Assembly: GCA_035315685.1 (NCBI GenBank)
Contig: DATFXR010000376.1
Span: forward strand, 1 to 39,157
Direction of reading: 5' to 3'
DNA from: QHWK01 sp035315685
GTDB taxonomy: Bacteria > Acidobacteriota > Vicinamibacteria > Vicinamibacterales > CAVVIG01
DNA: 39,157 nucleotides
Shown: positions 8,457 to 16,502 of the stretch, in pieces
Position numbering within the stretch: position 1 is the first letter of the stretch
Layout: each line of letters starts with the position of its first letter
The notes under the pieces: model-generated
Databases searched by the model: none
Seen by the model: the letters and a program-made list of their open reading frames with translations, nothing else
Told to the model about the DNA's origin: nothing
Made by a program: the position numbers and the translations under genes

Positions 8457-9392
8457 ATGGATTCTGCGTTGATGCCACTCCGCCGTCCCTTTCTGAATGT
8501 CGGGTGTGGGCGTCGCTTCCATCCATCCTGGGTAAATATCGACATTCAGCCGACCGACCCGCAGGTGATGCCGCATGACATCAGGGATGGACTACGGTTT
8601 CAGGATGAGTCATTCGAGGTCGTCTATCATTCGCATGTCCTCGAGCATCTGTCGCCGCACGATGGACTGACACTTCTGCGTGAATGCTACCGAGTGCTGA
8701 AACCAGGAGGAACGATCCGAGTAGCCGTTCCCGACCTGGAGGAGATCGCACGCCTGTACCTGCAGTCGCTGGAGCTGGCGCGGCAAGGACATCGTGACTG
8801 GCAGGACAACTACGACTGGATCATGATCGAGCTTTACGACCAGGCAGTTCGCGAAATGTCTGGGGGCGGTCATGGTGCCTATCTGAATCGGGATTCCATT
8901 CCCAATGTTGATTTCGTGCTTATGCGACAGGGCAAGGAAGCGGAAGAGTCGATTGCCGGCCAGAGAAGCCTGCGAACGGCGCCGGCGGTCCGCGCCGCAA
9001 ACGGCAGCCAGGTCGATTTCCGACAATTCGTAGGCGGCGTGCTCCGCGGTGGTTTGCAGCGTCTGAAGCGGACGTTCTCACCGAGTCACTCGCGGGCCCG
9101 CCACGAATCGAGAATCCAGCGGGCGCTTGGCCCTGAGTACGAGTTGCTGCAGCTTGGCCGCTTCAGGCGGAGCGGCGAAGTGCACCAATGGATGTACGAC
9201 AGCTATTCGCTGTCCCGGGCGCTGGTCGCGGCGGGATTCGTCGCGCCGCGACGCATGCACGCGAACGAAAGCCGAGTGATCGACTGGGCGACGTTTTGCC
9301 TCGACACGGAGCCTGATGGTCGGCCGTACAAGCCAGACTCGCTCTACGTCGAGGCTGTCAGGGACGAGCCGGCGACGTACAGCGAGCCGTGA
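8457..9392 (+). CDS. Class I SAM-dependent methyltransferase (Methyltransf_11-like)
   Basis: The N-terminal 110 residues form a Rossmann methyltransferase domain: motif I LNVGCGRRFHPSWVNIDI, then HDIRDGLRFQDESFEVVYHSHVLEHL and VLKPGGTIRVAVPDLEEI. Relatives are common in polysaccharide loci. The central part (about 115-230) is a low-similarity insert, and the C-terminal part has EVHQWMYDSYSLSRALVAAGF, often seen in this group. The substrate is probably a sugar or lipid-linked glycan. A second ATG at 8472 would remove five residues and is equally possible. It lies 54 bases after the TylF-like gene and 10 bases before the next glycosyltransferase. Confidence 0.82.
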   Translation: MDSALMPLRRPFLNVGCGRRFHPSWVNIDIQPTDPQVMPHDIRDGLRFQDESFEVVYHSHVLEHLSPHDGLTLLRECYRVLKPGGTIRVAVPDLEEIARLYLQSLELARQGHRDWQDNYDWIMIELYDQAVREMSGGGHGAYLNRDSIPNVDFVLMRQGKEAEESIAGQRSLRTAPAVRAANGSQVDFRQFVGGVLRGGLQRLKRTFSPSHSRARHESRIQRALGPEYELLQLGRFRRSGEVHQWMYDSYSLSRALVAAGFVAPRRMHANESRVIDWATFCLDTEPDGRPYKPDSLYVEAVRDEPATYSEP

Positions 9393-9402
9393 TTCGAGCC
9401 GA

Positions 9403-10650
9403 ATGCGAATCCTGATCGTTTCCAATTTCTATCCGCCGCACTTTCTGGGAGGATACGAGCTCGGCTGCAGTGCAGTAGCACGGGCGCTCGAGGCGCGGGG
9501 GCATCAGATAACCGTGCTGACGAGTTGCCACGGAATGGACCGGCCTGCATCGGAGGGCAATGTCCATCGCTGGCTCTATCCGGTCAGCCTCGTCGACGGG
9601 CGGCACTCGAGAACCGCATATTGGCCCGACCTCGCGCGGCTCGAGGTGGCAAATCAGTTCGCGTTCGACAGAATCTGGCACCGTCACGCACCCGACGTCG
9701 TCTACTTGTGGAATCTGGCAAAGATTCCGATCTCACTGGCGCTCCGAGCCGAATCGCGGGGGGCGGTCTGCTACTACGTGTCGGACCCATGGTTGGCGCA
9801 ATGGAGTGAACAAGGCTGGTACCAGGACGCGTGGTACCGGCTGATTACAGCGACACCAGCCCGCATACACGTGAGGATCGCGCGCCAGCTGGCGCGGTCG
9901 GCGTTTGCCATCGCGAGGTTGACGTGGACCACAGACGCGCTGCAGCTGCGCCACGTGCAGTTCTGCAGTGCCTTCTTGAAGGACGCCACGCTCAAGGCGG
10001 GTCGTCGCGTCGCCGACGGAGAAGTCGTCTATTGGGGTGTTGATGCGTGTCGCTTCACACCGGCTCCTGCCGTCCGGGAAGAAGACGACGATCGACGTTT
10101 TCGCCTTCTCTATGTCGGCCAGCTTGTACCTCATAAAGGTGTGCACACGGCAATCGAGGCATTGCGCCACCTTCATGCGGCCGGGCTTCGCCACGTGACA
10201 CTGACCATCGTCGGACCCAGTCACGGATCCGGTTACGAGACGCAGTTGCGGGACCAGGTGGTTTCGTCGCGGCTGGAGGGTTCGGTTCGATTCGCTGGTG
10301 CTCAGTCACGAGACCGACTTCCAGCGATCTATCGTGAGCACGGCATCCTGATCTTCCCTTCGTGCTGGGACGAGCCATTCGCGATTACCCCGCTCGAGGC
10401 GATGGCGTCGGGGCTCGCTGTCGTCGGAACCATGGCAGGCGGCAGCCGCGAGATCTTCGAAGATGAGGTGAATGCGCTGATCTTCCCCGAAGAGGATTCA
10501 CGAGCCTGCGGCGATCAAGTCCACCGTCTTGTAGCCGATCCGGCATTCACCGCCGCGCTCGGCCGACGCGCTCGAAGCACAATCCTGGAGCACTTCACGC
10601 TCGAGGGCATGGTCGACAGGATCGAGCGTCGTCTTGCACAGTTGTGTTGA
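9403..10650 (+). CDS. GT4-family glycosyltransferase (GT-B fold)
   Basis: The protein transfers a sugar from a nucleotide donor during polysaccharide assembly on the cytoplasmic side. It has the GT-B two-domain layout: N-terminal RILIVSNFYPPHFLGGYEL with the glycine-rich loop, and C-terminal LLYVGQLVPHKGVHTAIEAL followed by the retaining-GT4 donor-site motif EPFAITPLEAMASG (an EX7E motif). Its length of 415 residues is normal. The ATG at 9403 starts at the conserved first strand; the frame extends further upstream but overlaps the preceding gene. A run of six G is present at 9758-9763. The gene is convergent with the next one, 4 bases apart. Donor and acceptor are unknown. Confidence 0.9.
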   Translation: MRILIVSNFYPPHFLGGYELGCSAVARALEARGHQITVLTSCHGMDRPASEGNVHRWLYPVSLVDGRHSRTAYWPDLARLEVANQFAFDRIWHRHAPDVVYLWNLAKIPISLALRAESRGAVCYYVSDPWLAQWSEQGWYQDAWYRLITATPARIHVRIARQLARSAFAIARLTWTTDALQLRHVQFCSAFLKDATLKAGRRVADGEVVYWGVDACRFTPAPAVREEDDDRRFRLLYVGQLVPHKGVHTAIEALRHLHAAGLRHVTLTIVGPSHGSGYETQLRDQVVSSRLEGSVRFAGAQSRDRLPAIYREHGILIFPSCWDEPFAITPLEAMASGLAVVGTMAGGSREIFEDEVNALIFPEEDSRACGDQVHRLVADPAFTAALGRRARSTILEHFTLEGMVDRIERRLAQLC

Positions 10651-10654
10651 TCGC

Positions 10655-11836
10655 TCATTGCCGCGACATCAGTCGATCGACTATCTGCAGGAACTCGGCT
10701 GCGTACCGCTCTTTGCCAAACGCCTTCGCGCGCACCCGGGCGGCTTCGGCCATCCGTTCGCACAGCGCCTCGTCCTGCGCAAGCTGAGTCGTGTAGTGCA
10801 TCAGTTCGTCCGTCGTGTTCCAGAGAAAGCCGCTCACGCCGTGATCGACTATCTCCGATTGCCCCCCCTTGTTGATCACGACGGGAACGCATCCGGCAGA
10901 CATCGCTTCGACCGTGACGATGCCGAAATGTTCGGTGAGCTGCGGGAGAAGCGAGTCGTCTTCGCCGTACCCGGCCGCATGCCAGAAAATCTTCGATCGC
11001 TCGAAGAGCCGCGTCAGCTGCGCTCGTTCGAGGTTCGCCAGCACGCAGGCGCGACCGCCGGCAGCTGCGCTCCGTACTTTCGCGAAATACTTCACATCGT
11101 CGGGGGAATCACCGAGACCACCGGCGGACACGTACTCCCATCCGGACAGGCGGTCACGTTCCAGGCGTCTGAACGTCGTCATCATCTCGACCTGTTTTTT
11201 CGAGTGGCCCAGTGTCGCAAACCGTCCGACGCTCAGGATGGCGTCGGCCTTGTCGGTTTGCTCGAAGCCGCCTCCGGCCGGTGGATACACGACCTGGCAG
11301 TCGAGATCCCACCACTTCCGCGCGTACTCGCGGCTGAACTTCGACGTGGCGAGTCTCACCTGATACGTCGCGAAGCGCCGTCGCCACTCCCATGCGGAAA
11401 ACAGCCGCCGCAAGCGATCTTGGGACGTGTCACCCTGCAACCTGCAAGGGCCCTCTTCGCGGCGGTCGAACCATGGGAACAGGACGACGAGCACTCCGAT
11501 CGGCGCGTGACAGAACGGCGGCAGGCCGTGAGTGAAGTTGACGAACAGGTCGTACGGTTCGCTCAGTTCCGACCGCCATTGCCGTGCTTCGCGAGCACGC
11601 CGCCAGGGGCGCATCGGACCGTAGTACGTCGGCCACTCGAAGGGAACGTGACGAATCGTGCATCCGTCGAGGTCGGTGCCGAACATGCGGGACAGATCAG
11701 CGATCGTGAGGTCCGAACGGTGCTGCACGATCTCGACGTTGTGAAAGCGGCGGAGCGCTTCAGCGAGAGCGGCCACACAGAATTCCGCGCCGCCGGGCGC
11801 TCCGCCATGCGGCTCACTGTAGATGCCGACGTTCAT
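10655..11836 (-). CDS. GT4/GT1-like glycosyltransferase on the opposite strand
   Basis: The 394-residue GT-B protein begins MNVGIYSEPHGGAPGGAEF, the glycine-rich loop seen in GT4 enzymes. The donor domain contains LSVGRFATLGHSKKQVEMM and the EX7E motif in EHFGIVTVEAMSAG, then INKGGQSEIVDHG. It resembles ALG11-like mannosyltransferases in layout, but the sugar is unknown. It is the only minus-strand gene inside the plus-strand polysaccharide block, so it needs its own promoter, in 11837-12454. Seven consecutive G (coding strand; C at 10862-10868) encode part of the KGGQ stretch and are a possible slippage site. The longer frame to 11995 has no supporting start context. Confidence 0.88.
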   Translation of the reverse strand: MNVGIYSEPHGGAPGGAEFCVAALAEALRRFHNVEIVQHRSDLTIADLSRMFGTDLDGCTIRHVPFEWPTYYGPMRPWRRAREARQWRSELSEPYDLFVNFTHGLPPFCHAPIGVLVVLFPWFDRREEGPCRLQGDTSQDRLRRLFSAWEWRRRFATYQVRLATSKFSREYARKWWDLDCQVVYPPAGGGFEQTDKADAILSVGRFATLGHSKKQVEMMTTFRRLERDRLSGWEYVSAGGLGDSPDDVKYFAKVRSAAAGGRACVLANLERAQLTRLFERSKIFWHAAGYGEDDSLLPQLTEHFGIVTVEAMSAGCVPVVINKGGQSEIVDHGVSGFLWNTTDELMHYTTQLAQDEALCERMAEAARVRAKAFGKERYAAEFLQIVDRLMSRQ

Positions 11837-12454
11837 CCGAATCCGGCTCTCCCGATTTTCGAAACGTGACCTGAAGCGCACCAGTCCGTTTGGTTGTGTT
11901 GGCGTGACTCGACGTCCTACGAGGTGACAGCATCTGGCACGAGCCCGCGAGCTCAGCCGATGCAACGGCGATGCCGATCCCTCGGCCGGTCGCACTACCG
12001 TTTCGTTTGTCGCATTCGTCGAAGTTCGACGTCAGTGCTTCAGCACGGAGAACTCAGCCGGCGTGCCTCGTTCCCTTATTGAGCGATCTTTTGCCACTGT
12101 TGAACTGCCCCGTTCATGGATCGGCTCGGTCGACAGCACAACCTCGGTCGACGTCGCGCCAGGGCCGACGATCGACGGATCGAGCGCCGCAAGCCGTCAT
12201 CCGACGTCCGTGCTTCGCCAGGCCCGTGATCTCATCCAACGGTTTGTCGTGACAGGTGAAGACGTTGCACCGATGGGCTTGGGGTATCTCTTGCGCATTC
12301 AGATCGATGAGGCGTATCTGACGTCTGTTCTTCGAGTCATCCAAACACATCGAGCGGTCTGCCCCACGACACGGTGTTGGCGAGAACGCGGTTTGCATCC
12401 ACTCATCCGCTCGATCATCAAGTGGTTCGCACTCTTGGAGATGCCTGAACTCGC
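11837..12454. other. Long intergenic region between divergent GT4 and wzm
   Basis: Over 600 bases hold no recognised gene. A plus-strand open frame (12063-12686) runs through it but overlaps wzm by more than 200 bases and shows no protein-like motif. The minus-strand frame 12114-12398 also looks random. Base composition is more even than in the neighbouring genes. The region must contain the promoters for the minus-strand glycosyltransferase and for wzm, but no convincing -35/-10 pair stands out. It may be the remains of a lost gene. Confidence 0.4.
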
Positions 12455-13399
12455 ATGGAACAGACTGCCAGTTTCACTGAAACGCAGATTCCACCACCTG
12501 ACCGTCACGCGGAGTCACAACGTCTGGTCCACGGTCATGCACGGCAGCACGAACAAACGGCGTCCGAGCCGCGGCCGGTCACTGTCATCCGGGCTCATTC
12601 GTTCTCGCCGATGGCGCTCTTTCGGACCGTCTCACGGCTGGCCGACTATCGCGATCTGCTGTACACGCTCAGCATTCATCGCCTGAACGTTCGATACAAG
12701 CAATCGATTCTGGGACCGGCGTGGGCGCTGCTGCAACCGCTGGCGTTGATGCTCATCTACACGGTGATCTTTTCCAGAATCGCCCGCGTACCGAGCGAAG
12801 GCGCACCGTACGCGCTGTTTGCGTATTGCGCGCTGTTGCCGTGGCTCTACTTCGCGACCGCGCTCTCGACGGCGACCAACAGTCTCGTGACGCATTTCAA
12901 CCTCGTCACGAAGGTGTATTTCCCGCGTGAGATTCTGCCGCTGACGTACGTGATCGCTGCGCTCGCCGATTTTCTCGTGGCCTCGACGGTTCTTGGCGGC
13001 CTGATGGCCTATTACCGCGTTCCTGTCACGCCGCTCGCGTGGTACGTGATTCCAATCGTCGCCGTGCTGACGGTCTTCGCGACGTCCGTGTCGCTGGTGC
13101 TGTGCGCTGTTCAGGTTCGCTACCGCGATATCGGCGTTGCGATGCCGCTGGTGCTCCAGTTGTGGATGTTCGCGACGCCGGTCGTCTACCCGCTGCGCCT
13201 TGTCCCCCGCTCCTGGCAGGCCGCCTACGAGCTGAATCCGATGGTTGGCATCGTCGAGTCATTCCGTCGCGTCGTCCTGCAGGGACAACCTCCTGCGTTT
13301 CATGCGCTGATAATGTCGGCGATCGTCGCCGTGGTGCTGCTGCCGGTCGCGTTCGCGTACTTCAAGCACGTCGAAGCAACGGTTGCGGATGTCATCTGA
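12455..13399 (+). CDS. wzm: Wzm-like permease of an ABC polysaccharide exporter (ABC-2 type)
   Basis: This is the membrane subunit that passes the lipid-linked polysaccharide across the inner membrane with Wzt. After a variable 50-residue N-terminus it has the family landmarks YRDLLYTLSIHRLNVRYKQS, then GPAWALLQPLALMLIYTVIF, an ALLPWLYFATAL helix, KVYFPREILPL, QVRYRDIGV and ATPVVYPL, and ends NPMVGIVESFRRVVL plus a last helix. Six hydrophobic segments are visible. The length of 314 residues is slightly above the usual 260-280 because of the N-terminal extension. The stop codon overlaps ATGTCATCTGA, the start of a truncated wzt. The complete ATPase gene is 5 kb upstream. Confidence 0.92.
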   Translation: MEQTASFTETQIPPPDRHAESQRLVHGHARQHEQTASEPRPVTVIRAHSFSPMALFRTVSRLADYRDLLYTLSIHRLNVRYKQSILGPAWALLQPLALMLIYTVIFSRIARVPSEGAPYALFAYCALLPWLYFATALSTATNSLVTHFNLVTKVYFPREILPLTYVIAALADFLVASTVLGGLMAYYRVPVTPLAWYVIPIVAVLTVFATSVSLVLCAVQVRYRDIGVAMPLVLQLWMFATPVVYPLRLVPRSWQAAYELNPMVGIVESFRRVVLQGQPPAFHALIMSAIVAVVLLPVAFAYFKHVEATVADVI

Positions 13400-13490
13400 G
13401 ATCTACCTGAGCGGGTCGATTCTCGGCATGCGGCGCCGCGAGATCGCCGGCGCGCTCGAACGCATCATCGAGTTCGCGGGAGTGGCCGAC
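13389..13490 (+). pseudogene. Remnant of a second wzt (internal fragment)
   Basis: The ATG at 13389 overlaps the wzm stop exactly as in normal wzm-wzt operons. After four codons (MSSE) the sequence jumps to IYLSGSILGMRRREIAGALE and on to EFAGVAD. That stretch corresponds to about residues 112-141 of the intact wzt in this window. The 29 bases at 13422-13450 are identical to 6684-6712, and over about 90 aligned bases I count about 14 mismatches. Walker A, the signature, Walker B and the C-terminal domain are all missing. After 13490 the frame stays open but no longer resembles Wzt. This is what is left of a deleted original wzt, or of a recombination between two copies. Confidence 0.82.
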
Positions 13491-13698
13491 GCATCGTTCG
13501 CCGCCGAACTCGCTGGCACCAATGTTGGACAGCTGTCGCTGGTTCACCCGTCGTGCTGCGTCTCGCGCGTGTGGGACGAAGGGGACTTGGCGGGGCGGCG
13601 GCTGCCGCAGATCCCGGCTGCTCTTCCGGGCTTGTCGCGCAGGGCGATGCGGCGCCGCTTGCCGCGGCTGACGGCCAAAAACGGGAGCCGAGTGCCGA

Positions 13699-14553
13699 TT
13701 GATCAGTGACTTGATCTACGACGTCGGCATGAACAACGGAGACGACACAGCCTATTACTTGTACAGAGGCTATCGCGTCGTTGCCGTCGAAGCGGATCCG
13801 ACGCTGGTCGCCCGGGCGCGCGACCGCTTCGCGTCCGAGATACGGCGGGGCCAGCTCGAGCTCGTCAGCACCGCGATCGGGCCGAGACGGGAGACGGCAC
13901 CGTTCTGGATCTGTGAAGGCCAGAGCGAGTGGAACTCGTTCGATCGGCAAATCGCGTCGCGCGAGGGGCACGCCCATCACGCGGTCGCGGTGCAATGCCA
14001 GCCATTTCGCGATTTGCTCGAACAGTACGGAGTGCCGTCGTATCTCAAGATTGATATCGAGGGGCACGATCATTACTGCGTGGCAGATCTTGATCCCGGC
14101 GATCTCCCCGCCTACGTCTCACACGAAATGTGGGGGTCACTCGAGCCGCTGTACAGGCTGCGCGACCTGGGCTATCGCAGCTTCAAATTGATCACGCAAA
14201 ACGATCACACTGAATTGTTCATCGACCCCTTCAGCACTGATGAGTTTGTGAAGCGGCGCCTCCGTCCGTATCCCGCTCTGTACAAAATGGGTGCTCGGTG
14301 CGCGCAGATTCGGCGGCGGCTCGCGTCGCGGTCGCTCAATGGGCACGGGACGCATCGGTCGCCGATGAAAGACCCCGAGTGGAAGTTCGCGTTTGGCAGC
14401 TCCGGTCCGTTTGGAGAGGACACGGCAGGAAGTTGGCGGACGGTCGACGCTGTGGCGCTAACATGGCTGGCTTTCCAGCTCGGGCAATCCCGCTACGGAA
14501 AACCCGGCCTCTGGGTTTGGCACGACGTGCACGCGCGGATCGAACCCAATTGA
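13699..14553 (+). CDS. FkbM-family methyltransferase
   Basis: The sequence opens with the FkbM motif I, LIYDVGMNNGDDTAYYLYRG, then VVAVEADPTLVARARDRF and the characteristic YLKIDIEGHD (about 112-121). FkbM-type enzymes O-methylate sugars and macrolides and are frequent in O-antigen and capsule loci. The C-terminal 80 residues, with a WKFAFGSSGPFGEDT stretch, extend beyond the core domain and recur in longer FkbM relatives. The start is a TTG at 13699, or a TTG at 13711; no ATG fits, and no strong ribosome site is visible. The 208 bases before it, behind the wzt remnant, hold no gene. It probably decorates or caps the polysaccharide. Confidence 0.85.
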   Translation: MISDLIYDVGMNNGDDTAYYLYRGYRVVAVEADPTLVARARDRFASEIRRGQLELVSTAIGPRRETAPFWICEGQSEWNSFDRQIASREGHAHHAVAVQCQPFRDLLEQYGVPSYLKIDIEGHDHYCVADLDPGDLPAYVSHEMWGSLEPLYRLRDLGYRSFKLITQNDHTELFIDPFSTDEFVKRRLRPYPALYKMGARCAQIRRRLASRSLNGHGTHRSPMKDPEWKFAFGSSGPFGEDTAGSWRTVDAVALTWLAFQLGQSRYGKPGLWVWHDVHARIEPN

Positions 14554-14622
14554 AACGCATCATGAAAGCAGTCGCTGGCGACAACCCGCTCGGGTCCGTC
14601 GTCATCGGTGGGGATTGAACTG

Positions 14623-15552
14623 ATGAGCAGCCTGCACGTGACGGTCGCGATCTGCACCTGGAACAGGTGCATCCCGCTCGAGCAGACGCTGCACGGCTTG
14701 ACGGGGATCACCGCGCCGGCCGACGCGACCTGGGAGCTCCTGATCGTCAACAACAACTGCACGGATCAGACCGATCACGTCATTCGCGCGTTCGAAGGCC
14801 GGCTGCCGATCAAACGGGTCGTCGAAGCGAGGTCCGGGCTCTCGCACGCGCGTAACCGTGCGGTTGCCGAAGCGAGGGGCGACTACATTCTGTGGACCGA
14901 CGACGACGTCACCGTCTGTCCGAACTATCTCGTCGAGTACGTCCGAGCCTTCAAGACGTGGCCCGACGCATCAATCTTCGGTGGACCCATCGAGCCGTGC
15001 TTCGACGGAACACCTCCCCCCTGGCTGTTGGAGATCTATCCGACGATTGCCGGCGTGTACGCGGCACGGGACTTCGGCCCGGCGCCGATGCCGCTGTCAC
15101 GCGATGCCATCCCCTGGGGTGCGAACTATGTCATCCGGGCCGACGCGCAGGCGAGGCATCTGTACGATCCGGACCTTGGTTACCGGCCGGGCCGGCTGGT
15201 CGGTTGGGAGGAAACCGAGGTCATCCTCGCGCTTCTTGCCGACGGCGCGCACGGCTGGTGGGTTCCCGGCGCTGCGCTTCGCCACCACGTACCGAAGCAG
15301 CGACAGACGACGAAGTACCTGCGCACGCATTTCTACAACCGCGGCATCTACTACGGGAGCCGCTGGAACGAGATCGACAAACGGCTGGTTTTCGGCCGGC
15401 CGCGATGGCTGTGGAAGCGCGTCGTCGAGTCGGAGCTGAAATATCGACTGCACAAGGTCTGGTCGAAACCCGAAGTATGGGTGCAGCACCTGATCACCTC
15501 CAGCGAAAGCTGGGGCCTGTTGAACGGGTACGTACCCAAGTCAGAGGTGTAG
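14623..15552 (+). CDS. GT2-family glycosyltransferase (first of three)
   Basis: This is an inverting GT-A enzyme. It begins VTVAICTWNRCIPLEQTL, continues with LLIVNNNCTDQT, LSHARNRAVAEARGDY and the metal/nucleotide-binding WTDDDV (about 85-90). Later come GANYVIRADAQ and GWEETEVILALL, the acceptor-side ED-type motif. At 309 residues it is of normal size. I start at the ATG 14623, five codons inside the open frame, where the conserved domain begins. It resembles the third GT2 (16489-17541) more than the second, so these two are probably paralogues with related donors. The next gene starts 2 bases after its stop. A run of six C (15016-15021) encodes part of TPPPW. Confidence 0.88.
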   Translation: MSSLHVTVAICTWNRCIPLEQTLHGLTGITAPADATWELLIVNNNCTDQTDHVIRAFEGRLPIKRVVEARSGLSHARNRAVAEARGDYILWTDDDVTVCPNYLVEYVRAFKTWPDASIFGGPIEPCFDGTPPPWLLEIYPTIAGVYAARDFGPAPMPLSRDAIPWGANYVIRADAQARHLYDPDLGYRPGRLVGWEETEVILALLADGAHGWWVPGAALRHHVPKQRQTTKYLRTHFYNRGIYYGSRWNEIDKRLVFGRPRWLWKRVVESELKYRLHKVWSKPEVWVQHLITSSESWGLLNGYVPKSEV

Positions 15553-15554
15553 AC

Positions 15555-16502
15555 ATGGCTGCAGACCAACTCCCGCTCCCACAGCTGGTGTCGGTGGTGA
15601 TTCCCTGCTACAACCAGGCGAGGTTCCTTGCGGAAGCTATCGAGAGCGTCCAGGCGCAGACGCATCCGTTCTTCGAGATTGTCGTCATCGATGACGGATC
15701 CACTGACGATACCGTCGCCGTCGCCCGCCGATACAAGTCGGTCCGTTGTGTCACACAGCGCAATCAGGGTCAGGGCGCGGCGCGGAACAAAGGTCTCACC
15801 TACGTTTCGGGCGGCTACGTCGTCTTTCTCGATTCGGACGATCGATTGCTTCCAGCTGCGCTCGAGATCGGACTGCGGTGTTTCGCTGCGCATCCGCAAT
15901 CCGCCTTCGTGGCCGGTCGCTGCGTTAGCATCGACATGCGTGGCGTCCAGCAGCCGGTGCGCCACGATCCCGTCGTGGAGCGTGACCACTACCTACGGTT
16001 GCTCGAGACCAACTACATCTGGACGCCGGGCACGGTGATGTTCCGGACGGAAGTGGTGCGCCGGATCGGCGGGTTCAAGCGCACCGTGTCCGGCGCGGAA
16101 GACTACGACTTGTATCTTCGGATCGCCCGGCACGATCGGATCTTCTGCCACGATCACGTCGTCACCGAGTACCGGCAGCACAACCTGAGCACGTCGCGCA
16201 GGCCGATGCAGATGATGCGCTCATCGCTGAACGTGATGAACGGACAGCGCAGTGCAGTAAGAGGCGATCCGATGGCGGAGCGCGCGCTGCGCGAAGGCAT
16301 CAGGCACTGGCAGGACGCGTACGGCGAGCAGCTGATCAATGCCGTCCGCAAACAGCTGCGCGCTCGTGAGTGGCGGCAAGCGCTCCCGTCGCTGATCGGC
16401 CTTCTTCAATATCATCCGGGGGGGTTTTTTCATCATGCCTGCCGGAAAATCTCACGCGTCGCCCGTGGACGCAAGCCCGAGAGCCTCGATGCGATCGGCT
16501 GA
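15555..16502 (+). CDS. GT2-family glycosyltransferase (second of three)
   Basis: The GT-A domain reads VSVVIPCYNQARFLAEAIES, then IVVIDDGSTDDTVAVA, GAARNKGLTYVSGGYVVFLD with SDD completing the metal-binding motif, and GGFKRTVSGAEDYDLYLRIA with the catalytic-type ED. The C-terminal 80 residues are basic and helical. The gene starts 2 bases after the preceding GT2 and overlaps the next one, so the three are translationally coupled. The open frame extends back to 14892, but that part only shadows the first GT2. A G7T6 tract at 16418-16430 lies 70 bases before the stop; loss of one base there would join this protein to the next one. Confidence 0.88.
   Translation: MAADQLPLPQLVSVVIPCYNQARFLAEAIESVQAQTHPFFEIVVIDDGSTDDTVAVARRYKSVRCVTQRNQGQGAARNKGLTYVSGGYVVFLDSDDRLLPAALEIGLRCFAAHPQSAFVAGRCVSIDMRGVQQPVRHDPVVERDHYLRLLETNYIWTPGTVMFRTEVVRRIGGFKRTVSGAEDYDLYLRIARHDRIFCHDHVVTEYRQHNLSTSRRPMQMMRSSLNVMNGQRSAVRGDPMAERALREGIRHWQDAYGEQLINAVRKQLRAREWRQALPSLIGLLQYHPGGFFHHACRKISRVARGRKPESLDAIG
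16418..16430 (+). repeat. G7T6 homopolymer tract at a GT2-GT2 junction
   Basis: Seven G followed by six T encode Pro-Gly-Gly-Phe-Phe near the end of the second GT2. The frame of the third GT2 (plus one relative to the second) is open through this tract up to its ATG at 16435. A one-base loss, or a +1 slip, would therefore fuse the two glycosyltransferases into one chain. Confidence 0.7.

Noticed and set aside
12063..12686. Plus-strand open frame of 207 codons before and into wzm
   Set aside because: It overlaps the N-terminal part of the well-supported wzm by over 200 bases and its product has no recognisable motif and a random-looking composition.
13490..13698. Continuation of the wzt remnant frame toward the FkbM gene
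   Set aside because: After 13490 the translation no longer resembles Wzt or any protein; I treat it as non-coding.
14892..15554. Upstream extension of the second GT2 frame
   Set aside because: It lies entirely on top of the first GT2 in another frame, is arginine-rich, and the conserved domain only begins at 15555.
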